Assembly (NCBI GenBank): GCA_026016205.1
Contig: CP061209.1
Location: forward strand, 698,330 to 762,329
Length of the DNA stretch: 64,000 nt
Direction: 5' to 3'
Source of the DNA: Methanosarcinales archaeon
GTDB lineage: Archaea; Halobacteriota; UBA148; JAUWXC01
The position numbers and the translations under genes are program-made. How positions within the stretch are numbered: the stretch's first letter is position 1; the number at the start of each line of letters is the position of its first letter. The notes under the pieces are model-generated. The model made no database searches, was not told the DNA's origin, and saw only the letters and a program-made list of their open reading frames with translations. Below are positions 54,582 through 61,607 of the stretch, in pieces.

Positions 54582-55280
54582 GTGCCAGTATCGAGAAGGG
54601 ATTTTCTCGGAATCATAGCAGGAACTGGAATAAGCCTCATTGGTTTATCAGTTACCAGTTGCCTTAATCGTCTAAGAGGAGGTGATGTGACGATGTTGCC
54701 AACGCCGAGATTGACGGGAAAGATGCCATTAGAAGAGGTAGTAAAGAAAAGAAGGTCGAGAAGGAGTTTCAAAGATGAGCCCTTGAGAATGGAGCAACTC
54801 TCGCAAATTCTCTGGGCAGCGCAGGGAATAACAGAAGGATTCAAGAGAGCAGCACCATCCGCAGGCGCAACGTATCCGCTTGACTTATATGTTGTTGCAG
54901 GCAAGGTGGAAGAACTGGAAACAGGAGTGTATCACTATGATTCAAGCAACCACTCCATCTCGCTCCACGCAGAAGGAGATTTTCGGACTGATCTGGCAAG
55001 AGCGTGCGCAGCCCAGGGATTCATAGCAGATGCGCCTGTCTCGATAGTAATAACGGCAGAATATGAAAGGACTACGCAGCGATATGGAGAGAGGGGCATC
55101 AGATACGTGCACATAGAAGTCGGGCATGTAGGGCAGAACATATATCTTCAAGCAGAGGCATTGAGCCTAGGAACGGTAGCAATAGGGGCGTTTTACGATG
55201 ATGAAATCGCGAAACTGCTACGTCTCCCAGAGGGGCATCAACCGTTATATGTCATGCCAGTTGGATATGTAATGCAGTAA
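54582..55280 (+). CDS. Tat-exported SagB-type nitroreductase, possible lipoprotein
   Basis: 232 aa with GTG start. N-terminal twin-arginine signal SRRDFLGIIAGTGISLIG, followed by a lipobox-like LSVTSC, so it is probably exported folded with bound FMN and anchored by lipid. The nitroreductase core: RRSRRSFKDEPLRMEQLSQI, LWAAQGITEGFKRAAPSAGA, TYPLDLYVVAG, and the C-terminal LGTVAIGAFYDDEIAKLLRL. SagB-like oxidoreductases act on many substrates; none is evident here. 40 bp from divergent thiL; coaBC begins 13 bp after its stop. Confidence 0.88.
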   Translation: MPVSRRDFLGIIAGTGISLIGLSVTSCLNRLRGGDVTMLPTPRLTGKMPLEEVVKKRRSRRSFKDEPLRMEQLSQILWAAQGITEGFKRAAPSAGATYPLDLYVVAGKVEELETGVYHYDSSNHSISLHAEGDFRTDLARACAAQGFIADAPVSIVITAEYERTTQRYGERGIRYVHIEVGHVGQNIYLQAEALSLGTVAIGAFYDDEIAKLLRLPEGHQPLYVMPVGYVMQ

Positions 55281-55293
55281 ATCAGGTGGTACC

Positions 55294-56499
55294 TTGACCC
55301 ATCCCACACTGGATATCAAAGGCTCCAGGGGCAGTGAGCTCTCTGGCAAGAAAATTGTATTAGGTGTTATAGGTAGCATAGCAGCCGTCGAGACGATTAA
55401 GTTAGCACGTGAATTAATCAGATACGGCGCTGACGTTTACGGCGTCATGACCAGAGATGCCCAGAAGATCATACACACATATGCGCTACAATATGCAACC
55501 GGGAGAGATGTAATCACCGAGATTACAGGAGATGTCGAGCATATTGAGTTATGTGGAAACCGAGAGGGTAAAGCCGACCTGCTGTTAATCGCCCCCTGCA
55601 CGGCAAATACGATCGGCAAAATCGCGGCTGGCATAGATGACACGCCAGTAACGACCTTTGCATCCACCGCGCTGGGCGCCAATATCCCAATCATCATCGT
55701 TCCCGCGATGCACGAATCGATGTATTCCCATGCAATCATCGCTGAAAACATCCAGCGGTTGAAAAAAGTTGGAATCGAATTTGTGGGTCCCCGCTTGGAG
55801 GAGGGAAAGGCAAAGATTGCAGATACAGAAGATGTTATCCTGCGCGTGCTACGCTCTCTCTCAAAGAAGGAGTTGAAAGGAAAAAAGGTGCTGGTCACTG
55901 GCGGCGCAACCGCAGAGGCGATCGACCCGATACGAATCCTCACGAACAGGAGCTCGGGAAAGACGGGTTTGGAACTGGCAAGGGAGGCATTCATCAGGGG
56001 AGCGGACGTAACCCTTGTGCAGAAGGGCAAATGTCCATATGCAGATATTCAAAACATCTACATCGAGAGCGCCAAAGAGATGAGCGATGCCGTGTTAGGT
56101 GAGCTGAAAAAGGGGTATGATGTATTCATCTGCGCCGCTGCCGTCTCGGATTACACCATTGACAAGTCTAAGGACAAGATTCCCTCCGGGCAGGGATTAA
56201 CGTTGAATCTCAAGCCCGTTCCAAAGGTAATAGAAAGAGTCAGAGCTGAGCATCCTAGATTATACATGGTCAGTTTCAAGGCTGAGACCAACGTTTCCAA
56301 AGAGGAGTTGATAGACAGGGCGGGGGCGATGAAGGACAGGGCCAAGTTAAACCTGGCCGTAGCAAACGATGTTGGCAAAGGTGGAATCGGGGGGGAGGAA
56401 AACGAAGTATACATCATCGGCGATGAAATTACACATGTTAAAGGTTCCAAACGAGAGATTGCAAAAAAGGTAATAGACGCAATAGTTGGAATGTTATGA
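55294..56499 (+). CDS. coaBC: Phosphopantothenoylcysteine synthetase/decarboxylase
   Basis: Bifunctional CoA enzyme: CTP-dependent cysteine addition and FMN-dependent decarboxylation. 401 aa, TTG start with AGGTGG seven bases ahead. CoaC half: VLGVIGSIAAVETIKLAREL, APCTANTIGKIAAGIDDTPV, PAMHESMY. CoaB half from about residue 195: VLVTGGATAEAIDPIRILTN, SSGKTGLELAREAFIRGA, and AAAVSDYTID. ATGA overlap with pantoate kinase. Confidence 0.95.
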   Translation: MTHPTLDIKGSRGSELSGKKIVLGVIGSIAAVETIKLARELIRYGADVYGVMTRDAQKIIHTYALQYATGRDVITEITGDVEHIELCGNREGKADLLLIAPCTANTIGKIAAGIDDTPVTTFASTALGANIPIIIVPAMHESMYSHAIIAENIQRLKKVGIEFVGPRLEEGKAKIADTEDVILRVLRSLSKKELKGKKVLVTGGATAEAIDPIRILTNRSSGKTGLELAREAFIRGADVTLVQKGKCPYADIQNIYIESAKEMSDAVLGELKKGYDVFICAAAVSDYTIDKSKDKIPSGQGLTLNLKPVPKVIERVRAEHPRLYMVSFKAETNVSKEELIDRAGAMKDRAKLNLAVANDVGKGGIGGEENEVYIIGDEITHVKGSKREIAKKVIDAIVGML

Positions 56500-57347
56500 A
56501 TGTCATGAAGGCTAAGGCATACGCGCCGTCGCACATCACAGGCTTTTTTGAAATTTGTGAGTCCGAAAACATTGAGCGCATGGGATCCAGGGGCTGCGGA
56601 TTTACGCTGCATGCTGGAACGATGACGGAAGTTGTGGCCAAAGATGGAGAGGCTATATCCATCCAGTTAAACGGCATTCCCAAAGAGGCGCCCACCACCG
56701 AGTTCGTAGTGAGGGAATTGACAACTAAGCCAGTTGAAGTGCGCAGTAAAATAGATGTTCCAATAGGATGCGGCTTTGGAGCCAGTGGTGCCGGCGCGCT
56801 GAGCACTGCGCTGGCGCTGAATGAAGCGCTATCACTCAATTTCACATACAAGCAAGTTGCAAAAGTCGCCCATATAGCTGAAGTAGAGAATAAAACTGGC
56901 TTGGGAGACGTAATCGCGCAGTCAACCGGCGGCGTAGTAATACGAAAAGAGCCGGGAGCACCAGGAATAGGCGTCGTTGACAGGATTCATGTCGGCGATG
57001 TTAAGATTGATTATGTGGTGTTTGGCGAAATTAACACAAAGGATGTTCTGAAAGATGCAGATATGAGAAGAGGCATCAACAAGGCAGGAAGAGAAGCCAT
57101 GAAGGAATTGCTCCAAAGACCAACATTCGATGAATTTATTCAACTATCCAAAAAATTCGCCATCCAAACAGGGCTTCTAAGCAGCAGAGCGGCTGACGCG
57201 ATAGAAGCCGTCGAATCCATGGGCGGCATGGCAAGCATGGTGATGTTGGGTGATGCCGTGTTCGCAATTAATGGGTACGAAGCGCTGAAGAAATTTGGGG
57301 ATGTTAAGACGAGTGAAATATGCCACCAAGGGGCGCGATTGTTATGA
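56496..57347 (+). CDS. Pantoate kinase (archaeal, GHMP family)
   Basis: Phosphorylates pantoate, the archaeal alternative to pantothenate kinase. 283 aa. GHMP features: KAYAPSHITGFFEICES, the glycine-rich ATP loop VPIGCGFGASGAGALSTALA, and the C-terminal GGMASMVMLGDAVFAINGYE. Overlaps coaBC and the synthetase gene by ATGA, giving one translationally coupled CoA operon. Confidence 0.92.
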   Translation: MNVMKAKAYAPSHITGFFEICESENIERMGSRGCGFTLHAGTMTEVVAKDGEAISIQLNGIPKEAPTTEFVVRELTTKPVEVRSKIDVPIGCGFGASGAGALSTALALNEALSLNFTYKQVAKVAHIAEVENKTGLGDVIAQSTGGVVIRKEPGAPGIGVVDRIHVGDVKIDYVVFGEINTKDVLKDADMRRGINKAGREAMKELLQRPTFDEFIQLSKKFAIQTGLLSSRAADAIEAVESMGGMASMVMLGDAVFAINGYEALKKFGDVKTSEICHQGARLL

Positions 57348-58081
57348 CTACTATAATCCCAAAAGACCATCCACGCTATGAATCGCTGATGATTAGGGAG
57401 AGATTAGTGAATGGATTTAAGGCAGGCATCGTCTGCGCAGAAGGATTGATTGCACACGGGAGAGGGGAGGCGTTTGATTATATACTCGGTGAAAAGACGA
57501 TAGAGCCTGCGATGATTACGACAAGGGCTGCGGTTGCAGCAATGCTAACGGCAAAGCACCCGGTCATCTCAGTCAACGGTAACACTGCAGCGCTTGTGCC
57601 GGATGAACTGGTGCGTCTAAGTGAAAAAATTGGCGCGCCGCTCGAGGTAAACCTGTTTCACAGGATAGAAGACAGAGTGGATAAGATAATCCATCATCTG
57701 GAGACACATGGAGCAAAGAATGTCCTGGGAAAAAAAGCAGAGGCGCGTATTCCTGGAATTTCGCATGAGAGGGCTAAGGTGTGCAAAGAAGGCATATACA
57801 GCGCAGACATCGTACTCGTGCCCCTGGAGGATGGAGATAGGTGCGAAGCACTCGTAAATATGAACAAAAAAGTAATCGCAATTGATTTAAACCCATTATC
57901 GAGAACAGCGCAGACCGCAAGCGTTACGATTGTGGATAACGTGGCCAGGGCAATACCCAATATGATAAAACTGGTTGATGAGATGAAGACCCTGCCTGAA
58001 TCTGAATTGGAACATATGCGCACCTCATACGACAACAAGGCGATGTTGGAAGAGGTAATCAGAAGGATTAAAATGCTTTAA
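57344..58081 (+). CDS. 4-Phosphopantoate--beta-alanine ligase (phosphopantothenate synthetase)
   Basis: Archaeal ATP-dependent joining of phosphopantoate and beta-alanine. About 245 aa from ATG 57344 (MTTIIPKDHPRYESLMIRER), which overlaps the pantoate kinase stop; the frame is open 8 codons upstream. Family segments: GIVCAEGLIAHGRGEAFDY, HPVISVNGNTAALVPDEL, VLVPLEDGDRCEALVNMNKK and IAIDLNPLSRTAQTASVTI. Completes pantoate to phosphopantetheine in three adjacent genes. Confidence 0.94.
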   Translation: MTTIIPKDHPRYESLMIRERLVNGFKAGIVCAEGLIAHGRGEAFDYILGEKTIEPAMITTRAAVAAMLTAKHPVISVNGNTAALVPDELVRLSEKIGAPLEVNLFHRIEDRVDKIIHHLETHGAKNVLGKKAEARIPGISHERAKVCKEGIYSADIVLVPLEDGDRCEALVNMNKKVIAIDLNPLSRTAQTASVTIVDNVARAIPNMIKLVDEMKTLPESELEHMRTSYDNKAMLEEVIRRIKML

Positions 58082-58108
58082 AGAACTGGTTAGACGTAGG
58101 ATGCTAGC

Positions 58109-59401
58109 ATGATGATTAAACGAATTTCTGAGCTGGGCGACGCACAAATGGAAAAGTTGCTGCGCAGCGATGTCAAGGATGTTACGAGCGCTGTTAAGCG
58201 GATTTTAGAAGATGTGCAGAGAAATGGCGATAGCGCCGTCGTCAAGTACACGAAGAAGTTCGATGGTGCAGCGCTGAAAAACCTCGAGGTTACAGAAGAG
58301 GAAATTAGAGATGCTGAGGTATCCGTAGATGCAAAACTCATCAAGCACCTCGAGAGGGCGGCACTAAACATATCCGCATTCCACAGCGAGCAGTTGGATG
58401 ATGAGTTATGGCTGAAAGAGTTTGGACCTGGCATAACACTTGGACAGAAGACCACACCATTGGATAAAATCGGCGCATACGTCCCAGGCGGTCTCGCATC
58501 TTACCCATCTACTGCGCTGATGACCGTAATCCCAGCAAAAGTGGCTGGCGTCCCGGAAGTGATCATATGCACTCCACCAAGGCCAGATGGTACTGTAAAC
58601 CCTCTCACGTTAGCAGCAGCTGACATAGCAGGCGCAGATAGGATATTCAAAGTTGGAGGAGCGCAGGCAATAGCAGCGATGGCATATGGCACAAAGAGCA
58701 TCCCCAAAGTGGATAAAATCGTCGGACCTGGAAATGTATATGTAACGGCTGCCAAGATGCTGGTGTGCAACGATGTGGAGATCGACTTTCCTGCAGGACC
58801 CAGCGAGGTTGTCATTTTAGCAGACCAACCTCTTGAGAAAAGCTTGACCAAAACCGCGACAATTATCGCATCAGATATGGTTGCACAAATGGAGCATGAC
58901 CCTGCATCAGTTGCCATTCTTGTCACAACGTCCCAAAAATTGGCAAAGGCTGTCGATGTTGAGGTGAGGGAGCAAATGAAGAAGGCGCTACGAAAAGATA
59001 TAATCGCCAATGCGCTGAAGAAGAGCACGATCCTGATTGCAGACGACTTGAAGCAGGGCATAGAGTTCGTCAACGCTATTGCGCCAGAGCATCTTGAACT
59101 CATAGTCCCAGAGCCGATGAAGGTGCTGAAGGATATCAGGCATTCAGGCGCAATTTTCGTTGGAGAATACTCCCCTGTAGCGGCAGGAGACTACGCGTCT
59201 GGAACGAATCATGTGCTACCAACGATGCGGTATGCCAGGGTGCTTTCTGGCTTGGACACGCGCCATTTCACGAAGAGGTCCAGCGTCCAGATCATAACAA
59301 AATCAGGGCTGCGCGACCTGAAGGATACGATAATAGCGCTTGCCGAGGCAGAGGGATTGAAAGCGCATGCGGAATCAGTCAGGAAGAGGTTTGAGAAATG
59401 A
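58109..59401 (+). CDS. hisD: Histidinol dehydrogenase
   Basis: Zinc enzyme oxidising histidinol to histidine in two NAD+ steps. 430 aa: [79 protein letters not shown], and [12 protein letters not shown]. No other his gene is nearby. Its stop overlaps the aspS start by 4 bp. Tandem ATGs at 58109 and 58112. Confidence 0.97.
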   Translation: MMIKRISELGDAQMEKLLRSDVKDVTSAVKRILEDVQRNGDSAVVKYTKKFDGAALKNLEVTEEEIRDAEVSVDAKLIKHLERAALNISAFHSEQLDDELWLKEFGPGITLGQKTTPLDKIGAYVPGGLASYPSTALMTVIPAKVAGVPEVIICTPPRPDGTVNPLTLAAADIAGADRIFKVGGAQAIAAMAYGTKSIPKVDKIVGPGNVYVTAAKMLVCNDVEIDFPAGPSEVVILADQPLEKSLTKTATIIASDMVAQMEHDPASVAILVTTSQKLAKAVDVEVREQMKKALRKDIIANALKKSTILIADDLKQGIEFVNAIAPEHLELIVPEPMKVLKDIRHSGAIFVGEYSPVAAGDYASGTNHVLPTMRYARVLSGLDTRHFTKRSSVQIITKSGLRDLKDTIIALAEAEGLKAHAESVRKRFEK

Positions 59402-60714
59402 TGGGCAAAAAGTTGCGTACTCATTACTCCAGAGAGATAACGCCTGAGGATGATGGCAAGAATGTCACCGTCGCAGGATGGGTTCACGAGGTCAGGGACT
59501 TGGGCGGCCTCACCTTTGTCGTTCTCAGAGACAGAGATGGAACGATGCAGGTCACGCTAGTCAAGAACAAGGTCAAGGATGATTTGTTCGATGTGGTACG
59601 AGACCTAAGCAGGGAGTCTATTGTATCTATTTCTGGTGCCGTCAAACAGGAGAAGAAGGCACCCAATGGCTACGAGATAATTCCCAATGAGATTATGGTG
59701 CTAAGCAAGGCAAAATCGCCTCTGCCGCTGGATGTCACGGGAAAGGTTGGCGCTGACTTGGATACGAGATTGGATGCGAGATTCATGGATTTGCGAAGGG
59801 CAGAGATTCAATCGGTGTTTAAAATCAGGCACCATGTGCTGACCGCGATCAGGGATTTTCTGGAGAGCAAGGACTTCATAGAAATACAGACGCCCAAGAT
59901 CGTCGCCACTGCCACTGAGGGTGGGACAGCGCTGTTCCCCATCACCTACTTTGAAAGAGAGGCGTTTCTTAGTCAGAGTCCGCAGTTGTATAAGCAAATC
60001 ATGATGGCAACTGGCTTGGACAGGGCATATGAAATAGGACCCATCTTCAGGGCAGAGGAGCATGACACGAGAAAGCACCTGAACGAGGTAACGTCAATCG
60101 ATGTGGAGGCTTCCTTCATAACACACGAAGAGGTGATGTCGATACTGGAGGAGACAGTTAAACACGCCTATGCCCATGTTCAGAAACATTGCGAACGCGA
60201 GCTTGGTACCGTAGGCGTTGATTTGCAAATGCCAAAGACGCCATTCAGGCGGTTGCGATATGAGGATGCGCTTGACATCGCCAGAAAGCACAAGGAATGC
60301 AAGGACATGGAATGGGGAGATGACCTTGATACAGCAGCTGAAAAGGCCATCGGCAAAGAAATAGGAGAGCATTACTTTATAGTGGACTGGCCTACTGAAA
60401 TCAAGCCGTATTACGTGCAGCCATACGATGACAAACCTGAAATATGCAAGGCATTTGACCTGATGCATCCAAAGATGGAGTTGGCATCAGGGTCGCAGAG
60501 GGTCCACTCGTATGACCTTCTGGTGAAAAGGATTAAAGCGCAGGGACTAGACCCAGAGGGGTTCGAGTTTTATCTCGATGCATTCAGGTACGGAATGCCC
60601 CCGCATGCAGGATGGGGCATGGGTGCGGAAAGGCTGCTTATGAGCATGTTGGGCTTGGCAAATATTCGAGAAACAGTTCTGTTCCCGAGAGATAGAAGAC
60701 GACTCTCGCCGTGA
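59398..60714 (+). CDS. aspS: Aspartyl-tRNA synthetase, probably non-discriminating
   Basis: 438 aa, archaeal type: N-terminal OB-fold then class II core. Motif 2 is [18 protein letters not shown], motif 3 [19 protein letters not shown] with the usual end [10 protein letters not shown]; the Asp pocket includes [13 protein letters not shown]. In the anticodon domain the residue after GWV is His ([11 protein letters not shown]), and the second specificity site reads APNGYEI. From family knowledge, archaeal enzymes with His/Pro here charge both tRNA-Asp and tRNA-Asn, while Trp/Lys marks Asp-only enzymes. A GatCAB amidotransferase would then be needed elsewhere. Coupled to hisD by ATGA. Confidence 0.94.
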   Translation: MMGKKLRTHYSREITPEDDGKNVTVAGWVHEVRDLGGLTFVVLRDRDGTMQVTLVKNKVKDDLFDVVRDLSRESIVSISGAVKQEKKAPNGYEIIPNEIMVLSKAKSPLPLDVTGKVGADLDTRLDARFMDLRRAEIQSVFKIRHHVLTAIRDFLESKDFIEIQTPKIVATATEGGTALFPITYFEREAFLSQSPQLYKQIMMATGLDRAYEIGPIFRAEEHDTRKHLNEVTSIDVEASFITHEEVMSILEETVKHAYAHVQKHCERELGTVGVDLQMPKTPFRRLRYEDALDIARKHKECKDMEWGDDLDTAAEKAIGKEIGEHYFIVDWPTEIKPYYVQPYDDKPEICKAFDLMHPKMELASGSQRVHSYDLLVKRIKAQGLDPEGFEFYLDAFRYGMPPHAGWGMGAERLLMSMLGLANIRETVLFPRDRRRLSP

Positions 60715-60778
60715 TTTCCGATTTCCCAAACATTTATATCCCTCCGACGATTTTATATTAAAAAGGAGAGGATGATAC

Positions 60779-61105
60779 ATGTCCGTATTACCAGTAGGCA
60801 TACACCCTGCCGAGATTGTCTTTACTTTGCTCTTCGCGTGGGCAGCGTGGTTATTCGCCACTGTGAGGGAGCAGAAGCGCGAAAAAGGCGGGATAGAAGA
60901 CGGTCATCGATTGTTCTTGGTGATAGGACTTGTGCTATGGACATTGGCATCTTTTTTAGATGTACTTGACAACCTCCCTGCCTCTGGAATAAGAATATTG
61001 GATATTTGTGAGCATTGGATATTCTTAATTGGAGCGATTGCATGCGTGATTGGGCTATCTAAAGTTTGCAAAAAATACGAGGAACTTATCAAGAGGCGAA
61101 GATAA
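60779..61105 (+). CDS. Small membrane protein A of a coupled pair
   Basis: 108 aa with about three membrane helices: AEIVFTLLFAWAAWLFATV, LFLVIGLVLWTLASFLDVL and IFLIGAIACVIGLSKV, ending in a basic tail (ELIKRRR). No known domain recognised. GGAGAGG at 60765-60771 and TTTATATC at 60733-60740 support a fresh transcript after aspS. Its stop overlaps the next gene's ATG (TAATG), suggesting the two proteins work together. Confidence 0.8.
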   Translation: MSVLPVGIHPAEIVFTLLFAWAAWLFATVREQKREKGGIEDGHRLFLVIGLVLWTLASFLDVLDNLPASGIRILDICEHWIFLIGAIACVIGLSKVCKKYEELIKRRR

Positions 61106-61437
61106 TGGCATGGATGGAATTAACCACAAACGCTCTGGCATTCGTATGCCTTCTCTATGGCATGCATTTGTCCCTAAAAATGCGAAAATTAACAGAAAAA
61201 GCATCACCAGCATGGCTACTTATCAGTGTTGGATTGGCATTTCTTACAATATATGCGCTTACCAACATCATTGAATTTGGATTAGAAGTTAGCACAATTA
61301 ACGGCATCCTCAAAATAGCAGAAGAGCCAATAGGGGTGAGCATGGACAGGGCAGAGATGGGCATAGTCAATGCGGGAGCAGCATTGTTAGTAGCAGCCGG
61401 TTTGACATTAAAGCACTCAGTGATAAAACCGATTTGA
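61105..61437 (+). CDS. Small membrane protein B of a coupled pair
   Basis: 110 aa from ATG 61105 (MAWMELTTNALAFVCLLYGM); the frame is open 13 codons upstream inside gene A, but the TAATG junction fits better. Helices: the N-terminal one, WLLISVGLAFLTIYALTNII, and IVNAGAALLVAAGLTL. Layout parallels protein A, so the pair may be diverged duplicates or a heteromeric membrane sensor. Function unknown. Confidence 0.78.
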   Translation: MAWMELTTNALAFVCLLYGMHLSLKMRKLTEKASPAWLLISVGLAFLTIYALTNIIEFGLEVSTINGILKIAEEPIGVSMDRAEMGIVNAGAALLVAAGLTLKHSVIKPI

Positions 61438-61510
61438 GCCATCCAGCACCATAAGATATATCTCTTGTTTGTCGCATTATATTCTAATGAGGGGATGAAA
61501 TGCGCGATGG

Positions 61511-61560
61511 GTTCAATGGACTCTGTAGTCCGTTTAGCGGCTCTAGACGGAAACTTGAAC
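61511..61560 (+). ncRNA. Candidate structured RNA element upstream of smc
   Basis: A compact three-way junction can be drawn by eye: P1 GTTCAA/TTGAAC (61511-61516 with 61555-61560), P2 GGACT/AGTCC (61518-61522 with 61527-61531), and P3 CGTTTAG/CTAGACG (61531-61537 with 61543-61549, one G-U pair, loop CGGCT). P2 and P3 share one base at 61531. It lies in the 170-bp gap between the membrane pair and smc, ending about 48 bases before the smc start. It matches no RNA family I recognise; cis-regulation of smc or a separate small RNA are both possible. Confidence 0.35.
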
Positions 61561-61607
61561 AATCCCTTATTTTTGATGTTGTAATGAAAAGATGGTAGGG
61601 GTCTGCC

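Noticed and set aside
54542-54904. N-terminal extension of thiL to 54904
   Set aside because: It would run antisense through the nitroreductase start region and lacks family similarity; typical ThiL begins at MKARDIGERAL.
61497-61586. 29-codon plus-strand frame in the smc leader (begins MKCAMGSMDS)
   Set aside because: No conserved character; it coincides with the predicted RNA stems, which explain the sequence better.
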